64,000 nucleotides of DNA from Loxodes magnus (taxonomy: Eukaryota > Ciliophora > Karyorelictea > Loxodida > Loxodidae). The position numbers and the translations under genes were made by a program. Each line of letters opens with the position of its first letter. Position 1 is the first letter of the stretch. The DNA lies in contig CAMPDV010001223.1 of assembly GCA_946699065.1 (NCBI GenBank), positions 62,001 to 126,000 of the forward strand, read 5' to 3'. The notes beneath the pieces were generated by a model. That model had not been told where the DNA came from, made no database searches, and saw only the letters and a program-made list of their open reading frames with translations. This document shows, one piece after another, positions 12,561-24,292 of the stretch.

Positions 12561-13640
12561 AAAAGTATATATAAAAGCATATACATCAGAATAGCAATAA
12601 GAGTGATAAAAACAAAAAATATTCCAATCTTATCATAAGAGTCACTTATCATAAGTCTCTTTTCTTTATCAACTAAAACAATTAAAATTGAAATAAATAA
12701 ATAAACAAAGAAATCAAACTTCTGCAACTAGTTTAAGAAAAGAGGAGAGCAAATAAAAGAAAAATTACTTCTAAACCATAATTAAGACTTCTTAGTAAGA
12801 TAATTTCATACAAATTTAAATTAAAGACATTGTTATTTATCTTAAGTTCGTTACATAATGAAAGGTTCTGTTATACAACTGATAGATTTCATGTTTTTCA
12901 TCAAAGAGTTTTCCTCTATTATCCTATACTTTCATTTCTTTGTCCTTTGAACAGAGTTAGTATAAATAAAAATTTAGAAAGCTAAAATAAATATCTTATA
13001 ATAGGAAATTAAAGGGAAGAACAGCAGCTTGGAAGTAAAAAATTTAATCTCCAGAATCAATATTAGGATAGTAAATCTCAAGAGCTGCTACAAAAGACAA
13101 AATTAAGTACCAAGCTAAATATTTTGAAAGTAAAGGCTTATATTTAATAAAGCTATCATAAAGAGTTTTTATAGACTTTACTATTTTTGAAATAGAGGTG
13201 AAAATTATAACAATACAATGATAAAAGAACTAAAAGATAATCAAATAACCTAAAGCATTTTCTAAGAAAGAATAGCATTTTATAAAGTTCATCTTTAAAT
13301 AAGCATCTGAAATTTATTACTTTTCATATTTAGTTCAAGGACAAAAAATGTAGATGTTAAGAAGGTGCCTTTCTTGCGTTCAACTCATTATAATATCCTT
13401 AAAGAATACAAAATTTTAAATATCTATCATCTCATTTAATTTAATAGGTTGTAATAATAAAATCAGTTAAAAAAACTTTTCAATGTCCCAGACACTTTTA
13501 TAAATTAGGTTGATTTAAATCCAAGCAGCATCATTTTCAGTACAATCTAAATAATTTGATAATATTGAGATATAAAGATAGCAAATTTTTACCCAATTTT
13601 ATCGTAATAAGCTTATGATTAGTTTAGATTTTATTTCCCT
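12561..13640. other. No supported gene
   Basis: AT-rich sequence with purine-rich runs. I see no motif, start-to-TGA frame or paralogous match that supports a feature. Confidence 0.3.
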
Positions 13641-13649
13641 GCTGATAAT

Positions 13650-14130
13650 TCCATAATCCCAAATTCATAAAAATTGCTTGCGTACTAATTAACACAATCT
13701 GGATCTATTTGCTAGCAAAATTTACCTTTATTTAGAGTATTTATACAGTATTATGAAAGGCATTTAGAATCAGTATTTAATCTATAATTTACAAGAAGAT
13801 ATCTGAAAACTTGTATTGTATGCAGCTATCTTAACTTGATGTATGGCTGGATGGAATTATGACAGACATTAATATTAATACAATTCTTTTCCATTTCACA
13901 TTATAAATCTACTTGATCGTCTAAATTAGTCTGCTATAAATTAAAACCAAGCTAACAAACATTACTTTTTAAGAAAAATTAAGGTTTATACTAAGTAAAT
14001 TGTGAGTTCTGTAGAATTACATTCAATTTTAAATTAGAAGACTTAATTACTAGAAAGTAAATGGATTGATTTTTTTAATATCTATCTTTATATGTAGATA
14101 AGCTTTTTGGATTTAAAAATTTTTAATTAT
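13650..14130 (-). repeat. Diverged inverted duplicate of 18868-19165
   Basis: The reverse complement of this segment aligns by eye with 18868-19165. Shared blocks include GCTTATCT, a TAGCAGACTA/TAGTAGACTA block, ATGTCTGTCATAATT/ATATCTGTCATAATT, and AGCTGCATACAATACAA. Identity is moderate with several indels, so the duplication is old. Whether it codes is unclear. Confidence 0.5.
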
Positions 14131-14579
14131 TAGTATTTAGTGCAAGTATTAGAATCTGAGTTTGTTTAGCAATCTAGAATTGCATGAATGTATTTTTTAC
14201 TCTCTACTGGAATTCCTTAGAAAACAAATGAATTAAGATTGCATTAGTCCTTGAATGTAAAGTTTTAATATTAATTTACTCTATACTAAGTATATCACCT
14301 TTTTCTATATTAAAATTTATCATAATTAGAATAAATGCTGTATTCCATTATTCTGATCCTTGTCTTTCTAAAATAAAAGCTAAATAATCTTTCTAATACT
14401 TCTTATGTTTCTATGTAGCCTACTTAGATAATGAATATGGAAATATAAAAGAATTAGAGGTAAATTTAAAAGTTGATTATAAATAAATATGGAAATGATA
14501 ATAATAAGAAATAAAGATTTCTAATAATAATATTTAAACCATGTAAATAATGGTATCCTATTATTTTATTTAGTTATAT

Positions 14580-15840
14580 CATTTAATTATCAAATATTTT
14601 ATTAAGTCTATCAATTGTTTCTAAGTCTTCAACTAAAATGACTAAACTAAAAATAAAATTCTTCTATATCGTTTAACTTAAAAGAGTCATATTAAATAAT
14701 TGTTTAGATTTTAGGCTTAACTTAAGGATATATTCTTCTTTTAATTTATAACAACCTTGTAAATTTAATATTTTTAAATTATTCCAAATTTAATATTAAA
14801 ATCCTTATTTATCTTATATAGGAAACGCTTCTTAGTTTATTTTGCTATTAAAATTTAAGTCTAAGTATTCAAGCTAGTTACAGTTTTTAATTATTTAAAT
14901 AGCATCTTTGTTACCTAAATTGCAAAAATGTAACTATAATTTTTTGATAGTAGGTATATTTACTATTTCAGTAATTCAATTTTTCTGGGTTATTTCACAA
15001 GCAAAAAGTACAATACTTAGTATTTTTTAGGAATAAGTACTTAGTATCTTAAAAGTATCTTTTTATAATCCTTTCATATTACTAAATTAAATTTGCTTTA
15101 GTTTCTAGCAATTTTATAATATAAAACTAATAGTTTATGGCTTAAGCTAATTAAGTTGCTCTAATTATAAATATTGAATGTTCTTATTATAAATTGCTAT
15201 TTAATGAAATGTCTAATCTTAAATATTATCTTAGCTAATAAGTATCAATTCTTTTAGATTGTCAGAGCTTATAAATATTAATTATGAAATCTCTTAAATT
15301 ATTACATTTCTAAATGCTAACAGTCTTAAGCTAAAGCAACTTTTTATTTTAACACCTTAAATCTTATTCTACTGCTTAAATTCACTAAGCTAAGCTGGAT
15401 TACTTTAGATGTTAATCATCTATAAAAGTGATATCAAAAAATGATATTGATACTAAGAAGGGAGAGTTATATAGCACTAACTTGATAAATTGATTACTTA
15501 TTTATGCAATTCCAGATAAATATAATTACTATAACTTAAATTATTCCTAAGACTAGAAGTTAATATTATTCATTAGCTGCTATTCTTTTTCTTATATTTA
15601 TACATTTTCTCATTCATTCTCTTCAAAGTCAACATTTTCTAAGCTGAGTTTTTTCAAATTTTTAGATCTACAAACTAAAAGAATAAACCAATAAGAATTA
15701 TAAAATTATAGATTATTAATGTTAATAGTTTATAAACTGCTTTGTCTATAAAAGAATTCTTAAGTTTCTTACACTGAAGTATCTTTACATTCTATATCTA
15801 AATTTTATAGTTAAGATCCCCCAAATTTATTTAATCATTT
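14580..15840 (-). pseudogene. Leucine-rich-repeat protein, 5'-truncated copy
   Basis: The minus strand is a paralogue of the LRR gene at 35575-38198, covering its region from about 36690 to 38000. Matching motifs include NLKKLSL, ENVQIQEKEQQLMN (the relative has ENAQIQEQEQQLVN), CNLGNKDAIQIIKNC and QYQIWNNLKILNL. The Trp in QIWNNL is TGG here (14784-14786) but TGA in the relative. The N-terminal membrane segment and first third are missing. Homology stops near 15840, exactly where the duplicated segment 15838-16800 begins, so a rearrangement cut it. It is probably not functional. Confidence 0.65.
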
Positions 15841-16800
15841 GAAGATTATTAAGTAAATTAATATCTTACTAATAATCTTAACTTATATAATCTATATAAA
15901 ATCTCAATTTTAACTAGAATGGTTCACTAGATACAGCTTAATTAAGAAGCATAAAGGAATTAAGATAATGCTTAGTAAATAAGCTAAAGTCTTTTAATTA
16001 AGCCGATTTAATTTATGTATTTCTCATATTATTAAGTGTTGAAATATAAGGTAAAATGGTAACTAGAGTATCTGGATATGTAGGATTATTTTAGAGATAT
16101 AGGTAAGAAATGCATTGAAGACGCTGAAAGTGAGTATAAAAGAGCAAGTCAAGTTGGTATGAAGGTATAGATTAGAGAGAAAAAAGAAAAAAATATAATA
16201 ATAGGGGAGATGAATGGAAATCAGAGATATAAAGAATTATAGAAAATTTTATGTTGCTTTAATGAAAACTAGCAATGAACTTACTCCCAAAAATAAAAAA
16301 TCCATTCAAAATAGTGAAAATAAAAAGAGGCAAATTCTGCTAAAATTAAAGCTTATAGAAAATACCACGATTGCTAAAGATTATAGTGCAAGTAATTTGG
16401 TTAAATAGCTGAAGAATGGAAGAAATCATTAAAAGTTTTAATACTGTAAATGAAGCCAGATATGGAGATTATTACTCTAACATAGGATCTATTCTAGTTG
16501 CTTTCGTAATCTCCTTAGAACTCTTAAGAGTTTCAATCAAGAAAATGAAGCTTTTATGAGATTTTAAGCATTTTGTCCATTATTAAGCGTTAACATTGGT
16601 TGAATAACGAAATTAAAGCATAATTATAGTAGAACTTAAGTGGAATATTTATTTAGTTTTTTTATTTAACCATCAGTTGAAATACTACAAGTAACAATAT
16701 AAAAATGAGATGCTGAAAATTGTTAGGTATGGGAAAAGTTCTTCAACTAAGAAAAAGTAATTTAAAGTAATACGAGTAATCTATCTTGTTTAAGCACCTA
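15838..16800 (+). pseudogene. Duplicated coding segment, copy B (unknown family)
   Basis: Counterpart of 8105-9060 in the same orientation. The frame beginning at 16214 runs on through TAA/TAG and TGA codons and matches copy A at SNLVKQLK, NLLRTLK, ENEAFMRF, NIGWI and HNYSR. The region before 16214 aligns at DNA level but not cleanly in frame. No family recognised. Confidence 0.4.
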
Positions 16801-16827
16801 AAAAATTTAAAATAAACTTAGATTTGG

Positions 16828-16975
16828 AAATCAAAAAGACAAATTTACACTTCCAGGAAAATTAAGTAGCACAATCCCTTTAGTAGAGATCACTTTACCA
16901 TTAGAGAAAATCTTTCTAATGAAGTAACAGATTTAAATAAACAATTTTATTATCTATATTATTTTATTGGAAAAA
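16828..16975 (+). repeat. Fragment of the module at 1995-2130
   Basis: This short piece aligns with about 1995-2130 and 61780-61895, through blocks such as GAAAATTAAG and TTAGAGAAAATCTTTCTA. It sits just after duplicated segment B, as module copy 2 sits just after segment A. Confidence 0.55.
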
Positions 16976-16977
16976 AA

Positions 16978-17810
16978 TGAAAAGCAAGCAAAAGAAAATT
17001 GAAGTAAAGAAAACCAGGAAGCTTGCACAAAAACAAACATTAAGTCAAATAAAAGAACTTATTGATTCTACTCTCTTCCATCTGCAAAAGGAAAATGCCT
17101 TTAAGGGAACACTGAAAGCAGGAATTCGATACAATCTAATTGTTTAATCAATTAAGTTTGACTTATGAAGAAAAATTTATAAAAGCAGGATGATGTAATA
17201 TTAAATCTCGCGGAAAAGATAAAAGAACTCCTAAATACAATTGAAGAATTTAATTAGGAACCAATTGATACAAAGCCAAGTAGTGACTAAAGAACATCTA
17301 TGACTATAATTTTAATCTAGATCAAACAAAGTTGACATAATGGATATTGAATAATATTAATAAACATAGAAAAAATAGAATTAATTAGAATAGAAATAAT
17401 AATAAAACCTAATAATTAGAATAGAAAAGATAGAGAATCACTTATACCCGGAATTCAAGCCTAAAACAATCAAATATAGAAGATACTAATTCTGCCACTC
17501 AAAGAATCATTTACTGAAAACCTTTCAAAGCTTTAAGCAACTAAAGAGAAAGGAAGACTAAATTAAGTGAAGTAACTTCAAGGCTATATGAAACTCCTAA
17601 TTGAATATTCAAGAAGAAGATTTTCAACATATCAAGGAGATTATCATAGTGGCTAACTCCCACATAAAAAACTTGATCGGGGCTTCCACCACGTTAAAAA
17701 ACTGGCAACGAGAACCTAATTTATATTCCAGGGAACGCAAATATTTTTCTCCTTTTAGTTTGCTATTATTATTATTATTGTTTATGTTTTTTTATATTAT
17801 TTATTGAATT
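16978..17810 (+). other. Coding-like region, frames unresolved
   Basis: An ATG at 16978 opens a basic stretch (KQKKIEVKKTRK). A second frame from about 17160 is Trp-rich only when TGA is Trp. No single frame spans the region convincingly and no motif was recognised. Its end is a run of TTATTATTATT from 17764 that leads into AT-rich DNA. Confidence 0.2.
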
Positions 17811-18780
17811 ATAAAATATTATATTTGTTAATGAGTTATTAATATTATTATTACTATTTTTTATATTATTATTTTTTAATTATCTCTTTATATGTTTAAA
17901 TTTTAAGATTGTTTCATGTAATTTCAATAAATATTAGTTTATTTTTTAACTTACTTTTAAATATTTTAAAATTTTCCTTATTCTTTTTAAACTAAAATTA
18001 AAGTAATAAACTACATAAATTTAGTAGATACGATAAAATTAAGTATCTTTAAATAAACTATTTTTGATAATAGGTTTTTCTACTTAAAATTATATTAAAA
18101 TATATATATAAGAATTTTAAATAAAATATATATTAAATTTTAGTATTTTTTAAATAATATTATCACTTATTTCAATAAATCTACACTTTTTGTCCATAAA
18201 AATTAATATACTTAAAAATTATCTATCTAATTTATCATATTAAAAAAGCTTTAAAATTATAATTAAAGGAATTCTTTTAAAACATTTAGTGAAAATAATA
18301 AAAAGGAGTTAAACTTATTTCTTATACATTATATTAAAATATTTTGATAAATTTCGTGTAAATAAAATATGTAATTCTTTTAAAATCAATTATACATCTT
18401 AAAAAAATTCAGAAATAAGCATCTTTTCTAGCCAAATAATTAAATTAAATTAAAGTAATATTCAAAAGGAATAATTAAAAGATAATTTATTTATAATAAA
18501 TAATAATCTAACTAAAATAAATACAGTAAAAATTGAGACAGAAATAAAGCAAATGAATGTAAAATTATATGTAATACTTAAAATTTAAAGAAAACATTTT
18601 TCAAAACAAAATTAAAAATAAAATTTTCCAAACTTTTACATCTTTGTTTTTTATTTGACTTTTTTTCATATTTTTAGAAAAATTTATAATATATTCATAT
18701 TAATAATTTCTATTTATACGAAAGATTTGGTTTTTCCTTTTATTTAGTAATAATCCAAAATTAAAGTGATCTGAGCTTTT
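17811..18780. other. AT-rich spacer
   Basis: Very AT-rich sequence with A/T homopolymer runs. I see no gene. Confidence 0.5.
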
Positions 18781-18867
18781 TAATCATGAAGTATAGATTT
18801 TAAATACTCGAAAGGAAAAGAGTATCAGCTGATGACGAATATTAAAATTTAACCCCAAATGCTTATC

Positions 18868-19165
18868 TTCATGTACAGATGGATATTAGGACAGTACCAA
18901 TCAAGTTACTTGCTAATCGTTAAATATTTTAATCTAAATTGTGATAGAATTATCTCTAATAATTCATAGTACTTATGTAAATCATAATTTTCTTACAAAA
19001 TGAAGCTTGTGTAGTTTGTACTTAACTTATAGTAGACTACATAGCAGCTTTGAATTCTATAAATGCTCTTATGTAAAAGTATTGCATAAAAATTAATATC
19101 TGTCATAATTTACATCTGATTATAAATCAAATAGAGAAAGCTGCATACAATACAAACCATATTTA
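18868..19165 (+). repeat. Diverged inverted duplicate of 13650-14130
   Basis: See the entry at 13650: the two segments align in opposite orientation through several blocks, including the AGCTGCATACAATACAA block at about 19139-19155. Confidence 0.5.
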
Positions 19166-19169
19166 AAAT

Positions 19170-19696
19170 TCTCCTTTTATTTTTATTATTTCACATAATA
19201 AAAGAAGTTAGTCAGTTTATCTTCAATAGTCTTTTTTACATCCATCAATATATTAGAAGGCTTACAAGGCATTTCTTCCGACTCCACTGTTCTCTTAGGA
19301 TGGTTCTACTGGTTTTTGGGAGATATGTGGGAATGCTGGAAAGGATAAAATTAACCAATTCCATAGTCATATCAAATTAGAGTTAGTTGGAGGAAGTCGT
19401 CATTTAGGGTCCATAAACCTCAAGATTATGTAGCCTTACTTTAAATTGCTGCATCAAGACTCAATTTTTTCATGATTATATTGAGTTTCTCCATATTTTT
19501 CGGATTTCTCTCGTCAATTCAATTTTAACAAAGGCAGTTCCAATACAAATCGGCTTATTTTCACAGCATCTTGGAGTTTTCAGACCTTAGCAACTGCACA
19601 TTTTTGCTTTAATTCATTTAATTTTATGACTAACTAGTCTTTAAATATGGAGTAGGACATTGAGACTCTCCCATAGAAGATTAATTAATTAATTAA
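19170..19696. other. Less AT-rich stretch, possible exon
   Basis: Base composition is noticeably more balanced than in the flanks between about 19260 and 19660, as in coding parts of this window. Both strands translate without a gap when stops are sense, so strand and frame cannot be chosen. It ends in a (TTAA)n run at 19681-19697. Confidence 0.2.
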
Positions 19697-20569
19697 TCAA
19701 ATGGTGCTTTTCTTTTGGCTGGGTTCTAAATTTTTTTTTAAAATTTTGTAAGGTTCTCCTTTTTCTAGGAATTTATTGTTCTCCATCCAGTAATTCTTGC
19801 TTCCTTCTTCAGATTTTCCGTCGCTCGATGGAAAGAAAGCCGTAGCCTTGTATCATATCGAGCTGTGGATTGTTCTTTCTATTTCCTATTACCGCTTATA
19901 TTTACGTCATATGCGATATCGACTTTTGCAGATGAAGCAAAGTTTTCTGCTTGTATTTTTTTGTTCTATTTATAAATCTTTTTATAATATTTACATTGGA
20001 ATTCAATCACTCTATTAGGATTCATTTCAGAATTATTCTAGTTTTCTTTCGATCTCTGCATTGAATGTTTCTCGTCTAATCCAGTTCTTTTCATCTTATT
20101 CCTGGAAAATTTAGATGTCGCTTTCCATAGTCTGGATCTATCTCTAACCATTTGCTTATCTGTTTTATTTTGAAATTTTACACAAAATTGAGGCTCTTAA
20201 TCTTATATGTGGTTTCAGCTTCTTTTCTTTGTCGTATTTGGTCCTCTTTTAATGTTCGATTCTTATTATTAGTGTTAGTGTTCGTATTAGGTCCAACATC
20301 TAAGTTGAGTCCATGCCTTTTAAAATCTGTTCATCCAATACATTCCAATCTGTTCTGACGTTAAGCGGTATATTCCTAGTTATTAAATCAGTAGGTTATT
20401 TTGGCGGAGATTCAGCACATCTCGCATAGCATTCTTTTCTCTTTTCAGGCGATGAGCAAGATGAGTGTCGCATCTATGGAGGTTTTTATAGTCTGATTCC
20501 TTTACTTTGGAACTTAACCTTCCTGCGTTTCTCCCTCTCCAAAAGAAATTTGTTTTCAAGAGCTTCCAT
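19697..20569 (-). pseudogene. Coiled-coil/zinc-knuckle family protein, 290 aa, degenerate knuckle
   Basis: One frame runs from ATG (20569) to TGA (19697), 290 residues, close to the 283 residues of the intact family member at 30143-30994. The knuckle position matches: CFICKSRYRIWRKY at 211-224 against CYFCKSQNHLNRRC at 201-214. The first two Cys are kept, but the His and last Cys are replaced, so zinc binding is probably lost. The middle part is helical and charged, like the coil of the intact copy. Four in-frame TGA codons must be read as Trp. It is either a diverged gene or a decayed copy that kept its frame. Confidence 0.5.
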
Positions 20570-22085
20570 TTTGATTATTCCCTCACGTTAGATCTAATTG
20601 AATTCTAATACTGTAATGTTCTTTTTGTTGAGGTCATTATTTTCTTAGGAATCTAGTCTATTTGATATTTCTAGATTTATATTTACTGTCTTTTCCTTCT
20701 TCGAATTATTAGGTACCCTTCAGCTGAATGAGATACTTTTCATAATGCCTGAAATTTTCTTTTATTTAGATTCTACTGTAATGCTAATATTGAAATATTT
20801 AAATTGAATGTCCTTTATAGTACTGAATAAGCACTCTAATAAGTGTAAATTTTAAGGATAAACAAATTTAGATTATGCCAATTGAGAAGTAAAAACTTTA
20901 TATGAATTCATAACTAAAATTATCAACATTAAAATGCATTCCAAATTGTTTAAAAACCTAATAAGATAAAAATATGTAAAATATTTGTTATTCTTGCAAC
21001 TCAAAATTATTAGTTGTGTTTAAATGTACCAAAAATAATATCATTGTTTATTATGCTAACAAAGTATTTCAAAAATTCCTAAAATTGATGTCAAATGTTA
21101 GCGATACTAAGCAAAATCTGCGTTTTGTTCACTAGTAAATCTATTTATAATGAATGAGATATTAAAAGAGAATCCATTGATATATATGTAAATAGCTTTA
21201 TATCTTAATAAAAGGATAGAAATAATTACAAATTTTGCTAAAGCTGCAATAGTAAATCAGATTGTATTGAATGTAAATAATCAAGTGTGATTTGCTTAAA
21301 ATACAATATTGGAATCTATTTAATTCTTGGACAAAGGTATTGACTGTAAGAAAATAAATAATGATTGTACTTAAAGCTAGATACAACCTACCTAATATTT
21401 TTTTCTTTAAATAAACTAAAATTGCTAAAGTACTTGCTTTACTACTGAATAAGATCAGATAACAGAATAAACCTGCTTTGTAACGATGAACTATCATCCT
21501 ACATTGAATATAATATGAATATAGTTTATCGAAGAAATGTAAATGCGAATCCTATTTTGATTCAGGCTATTTTAAGGCAAATTTGTCTTATAAAATCTAA
21601 ATTATAAGTTAGTCTGCGATAAAGATTTAAGCATTTATAAAATATTGTAAAACTTTGTTTGGCCTAATTTTCTAGCTATTATTAGGAGTATTCACAATAC
21701 CTTTTAGTAGCTCATGTACTATTGCTATAACTAACTGTTTTGATTATGATTAATAAAACTGAAATATATATGAAATAAATTGAACTCTCTTAAATAAATC
21801 CTAAAGCATAAATAGCATTTGTTAGATAAAAGTAAAGCTTTATATAAATAATCTTAAATAGTAAATACTATTTGCATTATTTCTTACTTAAGAGATACTT
21901 ATAAAATAAATAGCTAGTAAATACTTTAAATATTTAGATAAACTAATACAAAACATTAAGTACGGCATTTGTACTACCTCATCAAATAGGAGAGAAGAAA
22001 CATCTCTTCTCTAACATACTTCCTAACTTAAACTATCTAAGCCTTTTTAAGATTTTTAACTAACTAGAAAATAAAAAAAGATAAA
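20570..22085. other. No supported gene
   Basis: Moderately to strongly AT-rich sequence. Some pyrimidine-rich stretches near 20570-20760 may be the 5' side of the zinc-knuckle copy. No motif or anchored frame was found. Confidence 0.35.
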
Positions 22086-22823
22086 ATGGGAAATAGCTCG
22101 AATAATAAATTCTTGCATAAACTTCTACAAAACAGGTAAGCAAGTACCAACGTAATTCTACAATCTAGGCTGAAATACTTCCAGAGAGGCAGAGAATAGC
22201 GGCAAAAAGTGCAATCTTCATAATTTACTACAAATGAATCTCTTTGGAAATTGTCAAAGAGCGTAACTTTGAAATGGACTAGAATCAAGCGATTTAAATA
22301 ATTTCTCAATTTATAGGAGATACGGCTAGACTGAGAATTGCAGCCGGATAATTTTAGGTTGATATCTTAAATAGTGCAATGTGTAGGAATATATGCAAAT
22401 TCTACTTGAACTTTAAAGAAAAGTGTGAAATAAAAATAAGAAGTTAAAAAACTACTTATTAAATAGTGGCTCAATAAAGTGAAAAGCTGTTAAAAGATTT
22501 TTAAAAGCAAAAATAAATAAAAAGATAAAAGTATTCAGACATCTTTTAAATAAAAGGTACAAAAATGTCGACTCTTATAATAACTAAAATATTACAATAA
22601 ATTCCATACTTATGTAGCTCACAAAGCAAGAAAGAGGAACAAGAATCAAAAAGAGATGCAACTTTAGTAATTCGGAAAGGCCTTTAATAAGATACTGCTA
22701 CAGAATTAGAGAAAAGCAGAGAAAACAATGTAATGGGTTTTAGAAGGATCTGAAAAGACACTGACCGAGAATATTCAAAGTATGACTTACATAAAATAGA
22801 CTCTATTGAAAGATAATATTTGA
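22086..22823 (+). CDS. Hypothetical protein, 245 aa
   Basis: From ATG at 22086 a frame runs to TGA at 22821 (735 bases between, a multiple of three), with TAA/TAG as Gln; an internal TGA near 22330 and another in the middle must be Trp. The product begins MGNSSNNK, which fits the N-myristoylation pattern (Gly2, small residue at 6), and is then basic and Gln-rich with helical stretches. No transmembrane segment or known domain was seen. Sequence after 22823 becomes sharply more AT-rich, which supports this TGA as the stop. I cannot name a function; myristoylation is a guess from the first residues. Confidence 0.5.
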
Positions 22824-23347
22824 CATAATTTTAAGTAAATAATATTACTTTTTTATATATTATTTTAAGGAAACTTAATAGCTTGAAAGGATCTTAATTA
22901 ATATAAATATTTAAGGAAATAAACTTATAAGTAACTAAATAATTTAATTAAATCTAAATAAAAACATAAATAAAAACTTAAATGAAAAGTACTTAGCAAA
23001 TTATTATTTCTAACTATAAAATTTAAATATTTAGCTTATTATAAAATATATAAATTAAGCATAAAATAATAATTAATTCTATTAAAAATAATAGCAATAA
23101 AAGCTAATATTAGGAATATGATAAAAATACTTATCACTATATTTTAATTAAAAAATAAGTTAAAATAATTAATTTATTAGTATAGGAAATAATAAACTGT
23201 AAATAAAAATAGGTTTATTAAAAAGATAGTAACTTTATAAGAATTAAATATTTATAAATTAAATTAGATTATAATCAAAATATATTAATTATAAATTACA
23301 AACTAGCTAAAATTTTTAAATAAGGATTAAATTATTATATAGAAAAA
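22824..23347. other. AT-rich spacer
   Basis: Very AT-rich, with no motif or frame to support a gene. Confidence 0.5.
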
Positions 23348-24030
23348 ATGGAACATTTCTTGCAATAAGTCTCTTCTTAAAAGGATTCATCTTAGTACAA
23401 TATGATTAATAAAAAGTACTTTAAGAACTTCAAGTTATGCAATTATAAAATTTTAAACTCCTAAGAACAGTATAAGAACTAGAAAGAAGAATAGAATATC
23501 TGATGACTAACTCATAAGAGAAAAAAATTTAAAATAAACAGTCAGGAAATATCAGAATAGTAAAATTAAAAGAGAAATTCTACCAATTCGCAGAGTTAAC
23601 AGAAAGTATATTCTTATAAAAATATAAGTGAATGACCCGATGGATGTTGAGCAACAGCCCATAACAACTTTCATTCCGTGTTGGAAAATACCGAGATGAT
23701 GGTACTGCAAGGGGCCAGGGCACAAAGTAAGAAGCTGTTTCCAATTTTAGCAAAAATAAAAGAAAATAATAAAAAACTAATGGGAAAATATTTTCAGGAT
23801 CTATTGCAACTAAGTAGGTAAAAAAACTACAACTTAAGAGTGAAGTTCCTTATATCTAATAGGCGGTTAATGAATTCAAAAAAAAGTGACTGGGATTCGA
23901 CCTAACGGAAAAGATTAGAAATAACAATCTAAAGATCATCAAGACTTATGATAGACAAAATCCATACAGATTTGGTGTTGGTACTTATACCTAACTTTAA
24001 ACTTAAAAGTGGTTAGCCTAAAAATTGCAG
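23348..24030 (+). pseudogene. Zinc-knuckle family copy, frameshifted
   Basis: ATG at 23348 opens a Lys/Gln-rich N-terminal part. The knuckle lies in another frame at about 23697-23730 and reads WWYCKGPGHKVRSC, so the second Cys, the His and the last Cys are at exact CX4HX4C spacing, while the first Cys position is a TGA codon (Trp by this code). After it, CFQFQQKQ and a YCNQ motif match the family copy near 33990-33840. At least one frameshift separates start and knuckle. It is a decayed member of the family. Confidence 0.55.
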
Positions 24031-24292
24031 ACCCACTATAATCTATTATTTATTTATTAAAATAAGAAAAATTAAATATTTCTAACTTTTTAAACTATAT
24101 TTTGATAAATATAAACAAAATACTGTAACCTATATCAAAAATAATATCCATTTAATAACATCTAAGAAAATTAAAATAGTTCTGGGAATATATTAAATAA
24201 GTAAATTTTAAGCAGTATTATAGAAATTTATATTTATTAATTTAAACTATTAAGAAAATAATTGTAATATAAGAATTTATATCTTAAATTTC

